The notes under the pieces were generated by a model. The model worked only from the letters and a program-made list of their open reading frames with translations, was not told the origin of the DNA and searched no databases. From positions 334,944 to 398,943 of the forward strand of contig NZ_QXXQ01000003.1 in the NCBI RefSeq assembly GCF_003570715.1: a stretch of 64,000 bases of DNA, given 5' to 3'. Position numbers and translations under genes: made by a program. The stretch is from Gemmobacter lutimaris. Its GTDB lineage: Bacteria; Pseudomonadota; Alphaproteobacteria; Rhodobacterales; Rhodobacteraceae. Shown piece after piece: positions 33,683-43,608 of this stretch (within the stretch, counting starts at the first letter, position 1; each line of letters opens with the position of its first letter).

Positions 33683-35008
33683 ATGAACCGTCTCCGCCAA
33701 ATCTTCACCGCTTTCGTGGCCGTGGCCGCATTGGCCGCCCCGGCGATGATGGCCACCCCGGCCGAGGCGCGGCTTTCCATCACGCTGGGCAGCCCGGTCG
33801 TCGAGCCCATGCCTTTCGCCCTGCCGACCTTTGTGGATGAGGGCGGTGCGGGCGATCTTGCGGCACAGATCTCACAGGTCGTGGCCTCCGATCTGGCAGG
33901 CACGGGTCTGTTCGAGCAGATCCCGACCACGGCCTATATTCAGCACATCACCTCTTTCGGGGCGCCGGTGTCCTATCCTGACTGGCAGGCGATCAATGCA
34001 CAGGCGCTGGTGACCGGGGCGGTGCAGGCGTCCGGCGGGCAGGTGGTGGTGAAATTCCGCCTGCATGACGTGTTCGCCAATGCCGAATTCGGCGACGGCC
34101 TGCAATTCGTCGGCACGACCGACAGCTGGCGCCGCATGGCGCACAAGGTGGCCGATGCGGTTTACAGCCGTATCACCGGCGAGACCGGCTATTTCGACAG
34201 CCGCGTGGTCTTCGTGTCGGAAAGCGGACCGAAGAACCAGCGCCAGAAGCGTCTTGCGGTGATGGATTACGATGGCGCGAATACCAGCTATCTGACGGAT
34301 TCCTCGTCCATCGTGCTGGCGCCGCGCTTCTCGCCCACGGGGGACCGTATTCTGTTCACCTCCTATTCCTCGGGCTTTCCGCAGATCTACCTGATGGATG
34401 TGGGCAGCCTTGCGATCCGGGGCCTGGGCGAGCAGCCGGGCACCATGACCTTTGCACCCCGCTTTTCGCCCGACGGGCGGACAGTGGTGTTCAGCCTTGA
34501 ACGCGGCGGCAATACCGACATCTATTCGCTGGACACCGGATCAGGGCAACTGTCGCAGCTGACCAATTCGCCAGCCATCGAAACCGCGCCCTCGTTCAGC
34601 CCCGATGGCAGCCAGATCGTGTTCGAAAGTGACCGCTCGGGCACCCAGCAGATCTATGTGATGCCCGCGCGCGGCGGAGAGCCGACGCGGATTTCCGGCG
34701 GTGCCGGTCGCTATGGCACCCCGGTCTGGAGTCCGCGCGGCGACTATATCGCCTTCACCAAGCAGAACCAGGGTCGCTTCCACATCGGCGTGATGCTGAA
34801 GGACGGGACGGAAGAAAAGCTTCTGACCGCTTCCTATCTGGATGAAGGCCCGACCTGGTCGCCCAATGGGCGGGTCATCATGTTCACCCGGCAGGACGCG
34901 GGCGGTGAGCCTGCACTTTATTCGGTCGATGTATCGGGGCGCAACCTGCGCAAGGTGCCCACCTCGGGCGCGGCGTCCGACCCGGCATGGTCGCCGTTGC
35001 TGCCCTGA
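33683..35008 (+). CDS. tolB: Tol-Pal system translocation protein TolB
   Basis: TolB is a periplasmic beta-propeller that binds Pal and TolA. The 441-residue protein has a signal peptide ([20 protein letters not shown], with AEA cleavage near 30), an N-terminal alpha/beta domain and a six-bladed propeller with repeated [55 protein letters not shown] and [13 protein letters not shown] blades. The C-terminus ends in [11 protein letters not shown] 130-bp gap after the small TolA-like gene precedes the ATG, with GAGGG as ribosome binding site. Confidence 0.95.
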   Translation: MNRLRQIFTAFVAVAALAAPAMMATPAEARLSITLGSPVVEPMPFALPTFVDEGGAGDLAAQISQVVASDLAGTGLFEQIPTTAYIQHITSFGAPVSYPDWQAINAQALVTGAVQASGGQVVVKFRLHDVFANAEFGDGLQFVGTTDSWRRMAHKVADAVYSRITGETGYFDSRVVFVSESGPKNQRQKRLAVMDYDGANTSYLTDSSSIVLAPRFSPTGDRILFTSYSSGFPQIYLMDVGSLAIRGLGEQPGTMTFAPRFSPDGRTVVFSLERGGNTDIYSLDTGSGQLSQLTNSPAIETAPSFSPDGSQIVFESDRSGTQQIYVMPARGGEPTRISGGAGRYGTPVWSPRGDYIAFTKQNQGRFHIGVMLKDGTEEKLLTASYLDEGPTWSPNGRVIMFTRQDAGGEPALYSVDVSGRNLRKVPTSGAASDPAWSPLLP

Positions 35009-35023
35009 CCGTAACAAACCTCA

Positions 35024-35049
35024 CGCCGCCGTCGATTCCCCCGGCGGCG
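35024..35049 (+). terminator. Hairpin between tolB and pal
   Basis: An eight-pair GC stem CGCCGCCG/CGGCGGCG with a ten-base loop is followed by GTTCTCTG and not by a T-run. It is more likely a processing or stability element that uncouples pal expression than a full stop. Confidence 0.35.
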
Positions 35050-35103
35050 GTTCTCTGATAAGCTGGCCCCGTCGAGCTGGCACAACGAAGGACAGAAAAA
35101 CAC

Positions 35104-35628
35104 ATGGCGTATACTGCGAAAGCAATGCTGCTGCTGGCCGTTCTGGGTCTGGCAGCCTGTAACAACCCTGACCGCTATGGCGCGGGCGGGCCGGGCGGCG
35201 CCGGGGCCAATGGCGCGGGCGGCATCGGGACCGAGGGGCTGGGCGGACCCAGCGATCCGAACTCGGTGGCCTATTTCAACCAGACCATCGGTGACCGCGT
35301 GCTGTTCCTTGTCGATCAATCGACCCTGTCGCCCGAGGCGCAGACCATTCTGGCGCAACAGGCCCAGTGGCTGCAAAGCCATGCCGATTACGCGATCATC
35401 GTCGAAGGCCATGCCGACGAGCAGGGGACGCGCGAATACAACCTTGCACTGGGCGCCCGTCGCGCCAGCGCGGTGCAGAACTATCTGATTTCGCAGGGCG
35501 TGGCGGCCCATCGGATGCGGACCATTTCCTACGGCAAGGAACGCCCGGTCGAGGTTTGCCCCTCGGAAGCCTGTTTCTCGAAGAACCGTCGTGCGGTGAC
35601 GGTGCTGTCGATGGGCGCGGGGGCCTGA
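35104..35628 (+). CDS. pal: Peptidoglycan-associated lipoprotein Pal
   Basis: Pal tethers the outer membrane to peptidoglycan and binds TolB. The 174-residue protein has a lipoprotein signal with lipobox LAAC (Cys about residue 19), a Gly-rich linker, and an OmpA-like domain. VDQSTLSPEAQTILAQQAQW, VEGHADEQGTREYNLALG and RAVTV mark the peptidoglycan-binding fold, with the Asp and Arg that hold diaminopimelate. It stands in the standard Tol-Pal order and is followed four bases later by cpoB. Confidence 0.96.
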   Translation: MAYTAKAMLLLAVLGLAACNNPDRYGAGGPGGAGANGAGGIGTEGLGGPSDPNSVAYFNQTIGDRVLFLVDQSTLSPEAQTILAQQAQWLQSHADYAIIVEGHADEQGTREYNLALGARRASAVQNYLISQGVAAHRMRTISYGKERPVEVCPSEACFSKNRRAVTVLSMGAGA

Positions 35629-35632
35629 GCGG

Positions 35633-36442
35633 ATGAACCTGCGTTTCGCGGCGCTCGCCCTGCTGCTGATGTCCGGTTCCGCCTTTGCGCAGGACCGGGC
35701 GCAGACGCTGGCCGACATCAAGGCCGAGCTTGCGGCGTTGAACGCACAGTTCACCGGCCTCAAGCAGGAACTGATCACTACGGGGGCCATCCAGAACGGG
35801 GCAGCAGGCGGCAATGCGCTGCAACGGCTCGATTCCATCGAGGCGGCGCTGATGCGGCTGACCGCGCAGACCGAACAGGTGGAACTGAAAGTGAACCGCG
35901 TGGTCAGCGACGGCACCAACCGCATCGGGGATCTGGAATTCCGGGTGACCGAGCTTGAGGGCGGCGATGTCGGATCGCTGCCGCCAGCGCAACCCTTGGG
36001 CGGGGGCGATGCGCCCGCCCCTGTCGCAACCGCCCCGACCGCCGGGGGGCCCGAGCTTGCTGTGGGCGAACAGGCAGACTTTGACCGAGCCAAGGAGGTG
36101 CTCGGTCAGGGTGACTTTCGCACCGCCGCGGAGAAGTTTGGTGCCTTTGCCACGGCCTATCCGGGCAGCCCCCTGATGCAGGAGGCGCAGATCCTGCGGG
36201 GGGACGCTCTGCAACAGGTGGGTGATACCGCCAATGCGGCGCGGGCTTGGCTCGATGCCTTTTCGGCGCAGCCCGAGGGGCCGAAGGCTGGCGATGCGCT
36301 GGTGCGTCTCGGGCAGGGGCTGGCCGATCTGGGGCAGGTCTCGGATGCCTGTGTGACCTTGCAGGAAGTCGGCACGCGCTTTCCCGGTTCCACCGCCGCA
36401 GCCGAGGCGCAGGGCAAGATTGCGGCACTGGCCTGCCAGTGA
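35633..36442 (+). CDS. cpoB: Tol-Pal system protein CpoB (YbgF)
   Basis: CpoB coordinates Tol-Pal with peptidoglycan synthesis at the septum. The 269-residue periplasmic protein has a signal peptide (LRFAALALLLMSGSAFA), a coiled-coil trimerisation region (about 20-100), a Pro/Gly/Ala linker and a C-terminal TPR domain of about 120 residues (DFRTAAEKFGAFATAYPGSP and later repeats). The stop overlaps the tilS GTG start by a few bases, which couples the two. This arrangement is common in Rhodobacterales. Confidence 0.93.
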   Translation: MNLRFAALALLLMSGSAFAQDRAQTLADIKAELAALNAQFTGLKQELITTGAIQNGAAGGNALQRLDSIEAALMRLTAQTEQVELKVNRVVSDGTNRIGDLEFRVTELEGGDVGSLPPAQPLGGGDAPAPVATAPTAGGPELAVGEQADFDRAKEVLGQGDFRTAAEKFGAFATAYPGSPLMQEAQILRGDALQQVGDTANAARAWLDAFSAQPEGPKAGDALVRLGQGLADLGQVSDACVTLQEVGTRFPGSTAAAEAQGKIAALACQ

Positions 36443-37692
36443 CCGGCCTGACCGACGCCGCGCTGCTGGAGGCTGTGCGTCACACCTTTGACAGGGCGCG
36501 GTCAGATCCGGCCGCGCCTTTTCGCATCGGAGTGGCCGTGTCGGGCGGTGGCGATTCGCTGGCGCTGTTGCATCTCTTGCACCTTGTGGCGCCAGATGCG
36601 GGATATGACCTCCACGCTGTGACGGTTGACCATGGCTTGCGGCCCGAGGCGGCGGCCGAGGCAGCGCAGGTCGCTGACTTCTGCGCCGGGTTGGGTCTGC
36701 CACATGACACGTTGCGCTGGTCCGGGCCGCAGCCGACCGGCAATCTGATGGATCAGGCCCGCCGTGCGCGTCTGGATCTGATCGCCGGTTGGGCACGGGC
36801 GCGCGGGATCGGCCATGTCGCGCTGGGCCATACGGCGGACGACCGGGCCGAGAGCTTTCTGATGAACCTTGCGCGCGCTTCTGGGTTGGACGGGCTGTCG
36901 GGAATGCGTGCGGTCTGGGCCGATGCCGGCGTGATCTGGCACCGCCCGCTGCTGGGGCAGACCCGCGCCGCGCTGCGCGATTATCTGCGGGGCCAAGGAA
37001 TCGGGTGGATCGACGACCCCAGCAATGACAATGACCGCTTCACTAGGGTTAAGGCCCGACGCGCGCTGCGCGCGCTGGCGCCGCTGGGGATCACGGTTGA
37101 GCGGCTGTCGGGGACGATCGACAACCTTGCAGTCGTGCGCGCCACGCTGACCGGTGTGACGGCGCAGTTCGCGCGGGGAATAAGAGAGGAGTCTGGCGCG
37201 CTGGTCCTGCCGCGCGACTTATGGGCGGGCTGGCCCGAGGAGATTCGCCGCCGTCTGCTCATTTGCGTGATCCGCTGGATGAATGGCGCCAGCTACCCGC
37301 CTCGCGCAGCACAGATCGCGGCACTGGCCGCCGGGCTGGACCTCGGGCGCGATGCCACGCTCGCTGGGGTGCGCTTTCGTGCAAGGGGCGATCATGTGCT
37401 GATCACCCGCGAAGCCCGCGCCACCATGCCGCCAGTGGTCTGGGGCATGACATGGGATCATCGCTGGCAGGTGCAAGGTCCTGGCGGTGAGAGCCTGCAT
37501 ATCGCGGCTCTGGGTGCCGAGGGCTTGCGCCAATGCCCCGACTGGCGGCAAAAAGGCCCGCGCGAGGCGCTGATCGTCAGCCCGGCGGTCTGGCATAAGG
37601 ATCGGCTGATTGCTGCCCCGTTGGCCCGGAACGAGCCGGAATGGGGTGCGACTCTCGGCCCATCCTTCGGAATGTTCATCTTGGCGCATTGA
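36439..37692 (+). CDS. tilS: tRNA(Ile)-lysidine synthetase
   Basis: TilS converts C34 of the minor tRNA-Ile to lysidine, so that AUA is read as isoleucine. The 417-residue protein has the PP-loop ATPase signature VAVSGGGDSLALLHLL (about residue 30), the DHGLR motif and LGHTADDRAESFLMNLARASGLDGLSGM, which are diagnostic for TilS. The C-terminal half is longer and divergent, as is usual. It starts with GTG overlapping the cpoB stop. The stop lies just inside the likely promoter of ftsH. Confidence 0.92.
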   Translation: MTGLTDAALLEAVRHTFDRARSDPAAPFRIGVAVSGGGDSLALLHLLHLVAPDAGYDLHAVTVDHGLRPEAAAEAAQVADFCAGLGLPHDTLRWSGPQPTGNLMDQARRARLDLIAGWARARGIGHVALGHTADDRAESFLMNLARASGLDGLSGMRAVWADAGVIWHRPLLGQTRAALRDYLRGQGIGWIDDPSNDNDRFTRVKARRALRALAPLGITVERLSGTIDNLAVVRATLTGVTAQFARGIREESGALVLPRDLWAGWPEEIRRRLLICVIRWMNGASYPPRAAQIAALAAGLDLGRDATLAGVRFRARGDHVLITREARATMPPVVWGMTWDHRWQVQGPGGESLHIAALGAEGLRQCPDWRQKGPREALIVSPAVWHKDRLIAAPLARNEPEWGATLGPSFGMFILAH

Positions 37693-37716
37693 ACCCCCGC
37701 GCCAGATGTCTATTTT
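37689..37716 (+). promoter_or_regulatory. Candidate promoter of ftsH
   Basis: TTGAAC (37689-37694) and TATTTT (37711-37716) are 16 bases apart, across the tilS stop, about 55 bases before the GTG start. The TTGAAC half and the CTATTTTAG half look like heat-shock (RpoH-type) elements of alphaproteobacteria as well as sigma-70 ones. Confidence 0.4.
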
Positions 37717-37769
37717 AGGGCAAAAGATGCGGCAGGGGTCACCCGCGCCGCCCCCTTTAGGAGTTCCTC

Positions 37770-39674
37770 GTGGGCAACGCACGCAATATCGCTTTCTGGG
37801 TGGTCCTGTTCCTGCTGATTCTGGCGCTGTTCAACATGTTCAGCGGCAATACGACCACCACGGCCTCGCGCAATCTTTCCTATTCTGAATTCATCGCGCG
37901 GGTCGATCAGGGGCAGGTCTCCAGTGTCACGCTGGATGGCGAGCGGGTGATCGTTCGCGGCAAGGACGGCAATACCTATTCCACCATCAAGCCGCAGGGC
38001 GAAGAAGTCACTGATCGCCTGATCGACAAAGGCGTCGAGGTGCGGGCCGAACCGCAGGAGCAATCGGGCTTCCTCAACCTGCTCAGCCTCTGGCTACCCT
38101 TCCTGATCCTCATCGGTATCTGGATCTTCTTCATGAACCGGATGCAGGGCGGCGGGCGTGGCGGTGCCATGGGCTTCGGCAAGAGCCGGGCGAAGCTGCT
38201 GACCGAAAAGCATGGCCGCGTGACCTTCGATGACGTGGCCGGCATCGACGAGGCCAAGGAAGAGCTGGAAGAGATTGTCGAATTCCTGCGCAACCCTCAG
38301 AAGTTTTCGCGTCTCGGCGGCAAGATCCCCAAAGGTGCGCTGCTGGTCGGTCCCCCCGGCACGGGTAAAACCCTGCTCGCGCGCGCCATCGCGGGTGAGG
38401 CGGGCGTGCCGTTCTTCACCATCTCGGGTTCCGACTTCGTGGAAATGTTCGTTGGGGTCGGTGCATCCCGTGTGCGCGACATGTTCGAACAGGCGAAGAA
38501 GAACGCGCCTTGCATCGTGTTTATCGACGAGATCGACGCCGTGGGCCGTGCGCGCGGCGTGGGTATCGGCGGCGGCAATGACGAACGCGAACAGACACTG
38601 AACCAGCTTCTGGTCGAGATGGACGGGTTCGAGGCAAATGAAGGTGTGATCATCGTCGCGGCGACCAACCGTAAGGATGTGCTGGACCCGGCGCTGCTGC
38701 GCCCCGGCCGCTTCGACCGCCAGATCCATGTGCCGAACCCCGACATCAAGGGCCGCGAGAAGATCCTGACCGTGCACGCCCGCAAGGTGCCGCTTGGCCC
38801 CGATGTGGACCTGCGCACCATTGCGCGTGGCACGCCGGGCTTTTCGGGCGCTGACCTCATGAACCTCGTGAACGAGGCGGCGCTGATGGCTGCCCGTGTC
38901 GGACGCCGCTTCGTCACCATGGATGACTTCGAGAATGCGAAGGACAAGGTGATGATGGGGGCGCAGCGCCGGTCCATGGTGCTGACGCAGGACCAGAAGG
39001 AAAAGACTGCCTATCATGAGGCTGGCCACGCAATCGTCGGCATGGCGCTGCCGAAATGCGACCCGGTCTACAAGGCGACGATCATTCCGCGCGGCGGCGC
39101 CCTTGGTATGGTGGTTAGCCTGCCCGAAATGGACCGGCTGAACATGCACAAGGACGAGGCCAAGCAGAAGATCGCCATGACCATGGCGGGCAAGGCGGCC
39201 GAGATCATCAAATACGGCGAGGAAGGCGTATCCTCCGGTCCCGCCGGCGATATCCAGCAGGCCAGCAGCCTGGCGCGCGCCATGGTGATGCGCTGGGGCA
39301 TGTCGGATGCCGTGGGCAATATCGACTATGCCGAAGCGCATGAAGGCTATCAGGGCAATACCGCCGGTTTCTCGGTTTCCGCTCATACCAAGGAAATGAT
39401 CGAGAACGAGGTGAAGCGACTGATCGACGACGGATACGAATCGGCGCGGCAGATCCTGATCGAGAAATCGGAAGAGTTTGAACGGTTGGCCAAAGGGCTT
39501 CTGGAATATGAAACCCTGACCGGCGACGAGATCCGCAAGGTCGTTGCGGGCGAAGTTCTCGGCGATGATGACAGCGCGCCGGGGGATGGCGGATCGTCGG
39601 TTCTGGCGATTCCCAAGACCAAGCCCAAGACGCCGAAGTCCGACGGCGGGCTGGAGCCAGAGCCGTTGGCTTGA
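37770..39674 (+). CDS. ftsH: ATP-dependent zinc metalloprotease FtsH
   Basis: FtsH is the essential inner-membrane AAA+ protease. It degrades membrane proteins and regulators such as heat-shock sigma factor and LpxC. The 634-residue protein has two N-terminal transmembrane segments ([17 protein letters not shown] and [16 protein letters not shown]) around a short periplasmic domain. The AAA module has Walker A GPPGTGKT (about 190) and Walker [13 protein letters not shown], with the second region of homology in [10 protein letters not shown]. The zinc site is HEAGH (about 415). The start is GTG behind AGGAG. A terminator follows. Confidence 0.97.
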   Translation: MGNARNIAFWVVLFLLILALFNMFSGNTTTTASRNLSYSEFIARVDQGQVSSVTLDGERVIVRGKDGNTYSTIKPQGEEVTDRLIDKGVEVRAEPQEQSGFLNLLSLWLPFLILIGIWIFFMNRMQGGGRGGAMGFGKSRAKLLTEKHGRVTFDDVAGIDEAKEELEEIVEFLRNPQKFSRLGGKIPKGALLVGPPGTGKTLLARAIAGEAGVPFFTISGSDFVEMFVGVGASRVRDMFEQAKKNAPCIVFIDEIDAVGRARGVGIGGGNDEREQTLNQLLVEMDGFEANEGVIIVAATNRKDVLDPALLRPGRFDRQIHVPNPDIKGREKILTVHARKVPLGPDVDLRTIARGTPGFSGADLMNLVNEAALMAARVGRRFVTMDDFENAKDKVMMGAQRRSMVLTQDQKEKTAYHEAGHAIVGMALPKCDPVYKATIIPRGGALGMVVSLPEMDRLNMHKDEAKQKIAMTMAGKAAEIIKYGEEGVSSGPAGDIQQASSLARAMVMRWGMSDAVGNIDYAEAHEGYQGNTAGFSVSAHTKEMIENEVKRLIDDGYESARQILIEKSEEFERLAKGLLEYETLTGDEIRKVVAGEVLGDDDSAPGDGGSSVLAIPKTKPKTPKSDGGLEPEPLA

Positions 39675-39697
39675 CAGTCAGCGCGAACAAAGGCTGG

Positions 39698-39735
39698 AAC
39701 CCCGGAGCTTGTGCAAAGTTCCGGGGTTTGCATTT
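39698..39735 (+). terminator. Terminator of ftsH
   Basis: Nine pairs AACCCCGGA/TCCGGGGTT with a 13-base loop are followed by TGCATTTGCG. The tail TTTGCATTTGC also follows the cspA terminator on the other strand. The stem begins about 23 bases after the ftsH stop. Confidence 0.65.
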
Positions 39736-40239
39736 GCGACCGACGCTGAAACTGATCGGGCAGATCGGTGCATTGCCCGCCGCTGCCGGTAGTGGAGCTG
39801 GGATGATGTGCCGACGCTGCGGCCGAGTCGCTCCGGGCCGTCTTTTCGCGTCGGCACCTGACCGGACTGGATAACGCGCCTGCCATGCTGGACGCGGCGC
39901 AGCCTGCCGAAACCGAGGATTGGCAGCCGCGGCGCCACCGGCGCTCATCTTTTCCAATGTGGGGCTGCAACTGCTGCCTGATCACGCACGGCTGATCCTG
40001 CATCCGGCGGCTTCTGTCACCCGTGGATGCCGCGTTGGCGTTGGAACCCACATATATGCAGCGGTTTGAGGCGGTGGCCGAAGTGACAGCCATGCGTCGG
40101 TTTCCTGCGCGGTTCTGCCAAGCTGGGGCAGCCCGCTACCGCCGCTTGCGATGCAGCGCTGGTGCTGGCTTTTCCGCGGTTGCCCGGCGGCGCCTTGATG
40201 CCGTTCCGCCGGGTGTTCTTTGTGCTCGTCAAAGGATGA
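39734..40239 (+). pseudogene. Decayed trans-aconitate 2-methyltransferase-like (Tam) gene
   Basis: No intact frame spans this stretch, but fragments in different frames read as a SAM-dependent methyltransferase in the right order. LRPTLKLIGQIGALPA is at 39734. ADAAAESLRAVFSRRHLTGL with DNAPAMLDAA is at 39810. ALIFSNVGLQLLPDHARL is at 39941. ALVLAFPRL and RRVFFVLVKG, ending in a stop at 40239, begin about 40150. These match the Tam pattern G-x-D-x-S-P-x-M, N-A-x-L-Q-W-L-P-D-H and L-x-F-P-R-L-F. The N-terminus and the middle are missing. The remnant fills the 550-bp gap after ftsH, and no complete gene is visible there. Confidence 0.7.
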
Positions 40240-41614
40240 AGTCGCTGGCGCGCAGCACTGACAGCCCCAGCACATCCACCGCGAAATCCGCCCTCGTGTC
40301 GCCGTCGAGGTCGATGAAGGCGCGCGATCCTGTAGCCGTGGTGATGAAACGTGCCTCACCTGCCTGACCGCTGAAGGCTGTGGTGCCGATGAAGGTGCCG
40401 GTGGCGATCACCTGATCGAAATTCAGCTTGTCGCCCTCCGCGCGGCTGAAATCAGCGATCAGGTCATGGGGCGCGCCTGCAGCGCTTTCGCCGCGCGCGA
40501 TATATTTGAACTCGTCCGCCCCCGCGCCGCCGAACAGCCGGTCGGCGCCTTCGCTGCCGATCAGCACATCGTCGCCCGCATCGCCACGCAGGGTGTCGTG
40601 GCCATCGTTGCCGAAAAACAGGTCGTTGCCTTCCCCGCCGTCCAGCACATCGTTACCGTCGCCGCCATAAAGGATGTCGCGCTGCGCGCCGCCAGTTACC
40701 GTATCGTTGCCAGCACCGCCATCCAACTGGTTGACGCCCTCGCCGCCGAAGATACGGTCACGCCCGGCGCCGCCCGAAATGACATCGCGGCCTGCATCGC
40801 CATAAAGCCGGTCATTGCCGTCTTCGCCCCTGATGGTGTCATTGCCACTGCCACCATAGGCGGTATCGTTTCCACCGCCCATCTTCAGCAAGTCATGGCC
40901 ATCGCGTCCGTCGAAACGGTTGGCGTTGAAGGCATTGCTTTCCGGCAAATCCGTGATCTTGTCATTGAAATCGCTGCCCCGGACATTGTTCACACCAGTG
41001 ATGCGATCCCCCTCGGCATCGCCGCCAAAGCTGGTGCTGGTGTCGCCCGAGATCAGCCGCACGTCCACCGCCGCGGATGATCCCGTGTAGAACACCCAGT
41101 CCGTGCCGTCAGCGCCACCCGAGATCGAATCGGCGCCCGCGCCCCCGATCAGTGTGTCGCTTCCACCACCACCGGAGAGCGTATCGATACCGGCCCCGCC
41201 GTCCAGCAGGTCGTTGCCGTCAGCGCCGCCCATGTCATCGCGTCCGGCCCCGCCATAGATCGTGTCATCCCCTGTTGCACCGAACAGCGTATCATCATCG
41301 CCTGCCCCGTCGCGGGAGGGATCGCCGTAAAGGATGTTGTCCAGTTCGTTGCCGCTGATCCAGTCTTCGCCCGAGGAACCGCTCGCATTTTCTATGGCGC
41401 CATGCACCACAAGCGAGGTGCCCCAGTTCCCGATATGGTAGAAGAAGCCACGCGCCTGACTGGATACGCCGTTTTCGACATAGCCGTCGAGCCGGATGGA
41501 TGTCGGAAGCGCGTAGCTGCCCTGAAAGATCAGCCAGTCCTTGCCCGACCCGTCGTCGGTTTGCGTCCGGCTTTTGCCGGGGCTTTCGTCAATCACATAG
41601 ATATTGTTCGCCAT
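40229..41614 (-). CDS. RTX-type calcium-binding repeat protein
   Basis: The 461-residue protein is made of glycine-rich nonapeptide repeats, about eighteen copies of the GGxGxDxLx type from residue 95 onward, which form a calcium-bound parallel beta roll. The N-terminal 90 residues have no recognised catalytic motif. The C-terminus (about 380-461) is an aspartate- and alanine-rich stretch ending in RASDFIL, which looks like a type I secretion signal. No hlyBD-type exporter lies nearby, so it must use one elsewhere. The ribosome binding site AGGAAAG fixes the ATG. Its stop overlaps the end of the Tam remnant. Confidence 0.85.
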   Translation of the reverse strand: MANNIYVIDESPGKSRTQTDDGSGKDWLIFQGSYALPTSIRLDGYVENGVSSQARGFFYHIGNWGTSLVVHGAIENASGSSGEDWISGNELDNILYGDPSRDGAGDDDTLFGATGDDTIYGGAGRDDMGGADGNDLLDGGAGIDTLSGGGGSDTLIGGAGADSISGGADGTDWVFYTGSSAAVDVRLISGDTSTSFGGDAEGDRITGVNNVRGSDFNDKITDLPESNAFNANRFDGRDGHDLLKMGGGNDTAYGGSGNDTIRGEDGNDRLYGDAGRDVISGGAGRDRIFGGEGVNQLDGGAGNDTVTGGAQRDILYGGDGNDVLDGGEGNDLFFGNDGHDTLRGDAGDDVLIGSEGADRLFGGAGADEFKYIARGESAAGAPHDLIADFSRAEGDKLNFDQVIATGTFIGTTAFSGQAGEARFITTATGSRAFIDLDGDTRADFAVDVLGLSVLRASDFIL

Positions 41615-41726
41615 GGGTGCTTTCCTCACGCGGGCACAAAGCTCGACTGACCGGAGAATGGCATATCGGTTGACCTTGCGCTTGCTCTGATCGGGGTATG
41701 CGGATTCCTCCTCGTGTGTCGGTTTC

Positions 41727-41758
41727 GGAAGTGCGATTTTCCTGAAGGGAAAACTTCC
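41727..41758. promoter_or_regulatory. Stem-loop in the divergent region between the RTX gene and fhs
   Basis: TTTTCC/GGAAAA forms an inner stem with a TGAAG loop, and GGAAG/CTTCC closes it outside a four-base bulge. It lies about 145 bases before the fhs start. I cannot assign a factor. Confidence 0.35.
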
Positions 41759-41773
41759 TTACAGGCGCGCGGA

Positions 41774-41787
41774 TTTCCGATCGGAAA
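41774..41787. promoter_or_regulatory. 14-bp perfect palindrome upstream of fhs
   Basis: TTTCCGATCGGAAA is a perfect dyad in the 288-bp divergent region, the form of a dimeric repressor or activator site. It may control fhs, the RTX gene, or both. The rest of the gap shows nothing else I can name. Confidence 0.4.
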
Positions 41788-41902
41788 CGGCGACTGGCGA
41801 TTTTGCGTTGGCTTAGGTCGGAATCCGTCCTGTGGCACCCTGTTCATGTCGGTATCGTGCGACCCATGCCAGAGCGGGTGCCACACCCAAGGGAGAAGAA
41901 GA

Positions 41903-43579
41903 ATGGCCTTCAAGACCGACATCGAGATTGCGCGCGAAGCAAACAAGAAGCCGATTCAAGAGATCGGCTCCAAGCTTGGCATTCCGACCGAACATCTGCT
42001 GCCCTATGGCCATGACAAGGCCAAGGTGAGCCAGGATTTCATCAAGAGCCTTGCGGGCAAGCCCGATGGCAAGCTGGTGCTGGTGACGGCGATCAACCCG
42101 ACCCCGGCAGGCGAGGGCAAGACCACCACCACCGTGGGTCTGGGCGATGGTCTGAACCGCATCGGCAAGAAAGCGGTGATCTGCATCCGCGAAGCCTCGC
42201 TTGGCCCGAACTTCGGGATGAAGGGTGGCGCGGCCGGGGGCGGCATGGCGCAGGTCGTCCCGATGGAGGAAATGAACCTCCACTTCACCGGCGATTTCCA
42301 CGCCATCACCAGCGCGCACAACCTGCTGTCGGCGATGATCGACAACCACATCTACTGGGGCAACACGCTGGGCATCGACGAACGCCGCGTGGTGTGGCGT
42401 CGCGTGATGGACATGAATGACCGTGCACTGCGTGACATCGTGGTCAGCCTCGGCGGCGTGTCGAACGGCTTCCCGCGTCAGACCGGGTTTGACATCACCG
42501 TGGCCTCCGAAGTCATGGCGATCCTCTGCCTGTCGAATGATCTGGAAGACCTCCAGCGCCGTCTGGGCGACATCGTGGTGGCCTATACTCGCGAGAAGAA
42601 GCCGATCTACTGCCGCGACATCAAGGCCGACGGCGCGATGACGGTTCTGCTGAAAGACGCGATGCAGCCGAACCTCGTGCAGACGCTGGAAAACAACCCG
42701 GCCTTCGTGCATGGCGGCCCCTTCGCCAATATCGCCCACGGCTGCAACTCGGTCATCGCCACCAAGACCGCGCTGAAACTGGGCGAATATGTGGTGACCG
42801 AAGCCGGCTTCGGCGCGGACCTTGGAGCCGAGAAGTTCTTCGACATCAAGTGCCGCAAGGCGGGGCTGAAGCCTTCGGCCGCCGTGATCGTGGCGACCGT
42901 GCGCGCGATGAAGATGAACGGCGGCGTCGCCAAGGCCGATCTGGGCACCGAGAATGTGGATGCCGTGAAGAAAGGTTGCCCGAACCTTGGCCGTCATATT
43001 TCCAACGTGAAGGGCTTTGGCGTGCCGGTTGTGGTCGCCATCAACCACTTCTACAGCGACACCGATGCCGAAGTGCAGGCCGTGAAGGACTATGTGGCCG
43101 CACAGGGCGCCGAGGCGATCCTCTGCAAGCACTGGGCGCAGGGTTCGGCCGGCATCGAGGATCTGGCCAAGAAGGTCGTGCAACTGGCTGAAAGCGGTGC
43201 CGCCAACTTCTCGCCGCTTTACCCCGACGAAATGCCGCTGTTCCAGAAGATCGAAACCATCGCCAAGCGCATCTATCATGCCGACGAGGTGCTGGCCGAC
43301 AAGTCGATCCGTGATCAGCTCAAGACCTGGGAAGCTGCGGGCTACGGCCATCTCCCGATCTGCATGGCGAAGACGCAATACAGCTTCACCACTGACCCGA
43401 ACCTCCGTGGCGCACCCACTGGCCATTCGGTTCCGGTGCGCGAAGTGCGCCTGTCTGCCGGTGCGGGCTTCATCGTGGTGATCTGCGGCGAGATCATGAC
43501 CATGCCGGGCCTGCCGAAAGTCCCGAGCGCCGAGGTCATCCGCCTGAACGATCAGGGCTTCGTCGAAGGCCTGTTCTGA
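41903..43579 (+). CDS. fhs: Formate-tetrahydrofolate ligase
   Basis: Fhs joins formate to tetrahydrofolate with ATP, giving 10-formyl-THF for purine synthesis or C1 assimilation and dissimilation. The 558-residue protein has the ATP loop [14 protein letters not shown] near residue 70, [14 protein letters not shown], the family-wide signature [12 protein letters not shown] and [14 protein letters not shown] C-terminal [17 protein letters not shown] precedes the ATG at 41903. It is followed by chorismate mutase and two folD genes, forming a complete THF-linked formate to methylene-THF route. Confidence 0.97.
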   Translation: MAFKTDIEIAREANKKPIQEIGSKLGIPTEHLLPYGHDKAKVSQDFIKSLAGKPDGKLVLVTAINPTPAGEGKTTTTVGLGDGLNRIGKKAVICIREASLGPNFGMKGGAAGGGMAQVVPMEEMNLHFTGDFHAITSAHNLLSAMIDNHIYWGNTLGIDERRVVWRRVMDMNDRALRDIVVSLGGVSNGFPRQTGFDITVASEVMAILCLSNDLEDLQRRLGDIVVAYTREKKPIYCRDIKADGAMTVLLKDAMQPNLVQTLENNPAFVHGGPFANIAHGCNSVIATKTALKLGEYVVTEAGFGADLGAEKFFDIKCRKAGLKPSAAVIVATVRAMKMNGGVAKADLGTENVDAVKKGCPNLGRHISNVKGFGVPVVVAINHFYSDTDAEVQAVKDYVAAQGAEAILCKHWAQGSAGIEDLAKKVVQLAESGAANFSPLYPDEMPLFQKIETIAKRIYHADEVLADKSIRDQLKTWEAAGYGHLPICMAKTQYSFTTDPNLRGAPTGHSVPVREVRLSAGAGFIVVICGEIMTMPGLPKVPSAEVIRLNDQGFVEGLF

Positions 43580-43608
43580 TCACGGACCGGGGCCGCCTTG
43601 CCATCGCC

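Noticed and set aside
40229..41614. Repetitive GC-rich DNA that might look like a direct-repeat array or CRISPR
   Set aside because: The periodicity is 27 bases with variable sequence and matches coding of RTX nonapeptides. There are no identical repeats with unique spacers.
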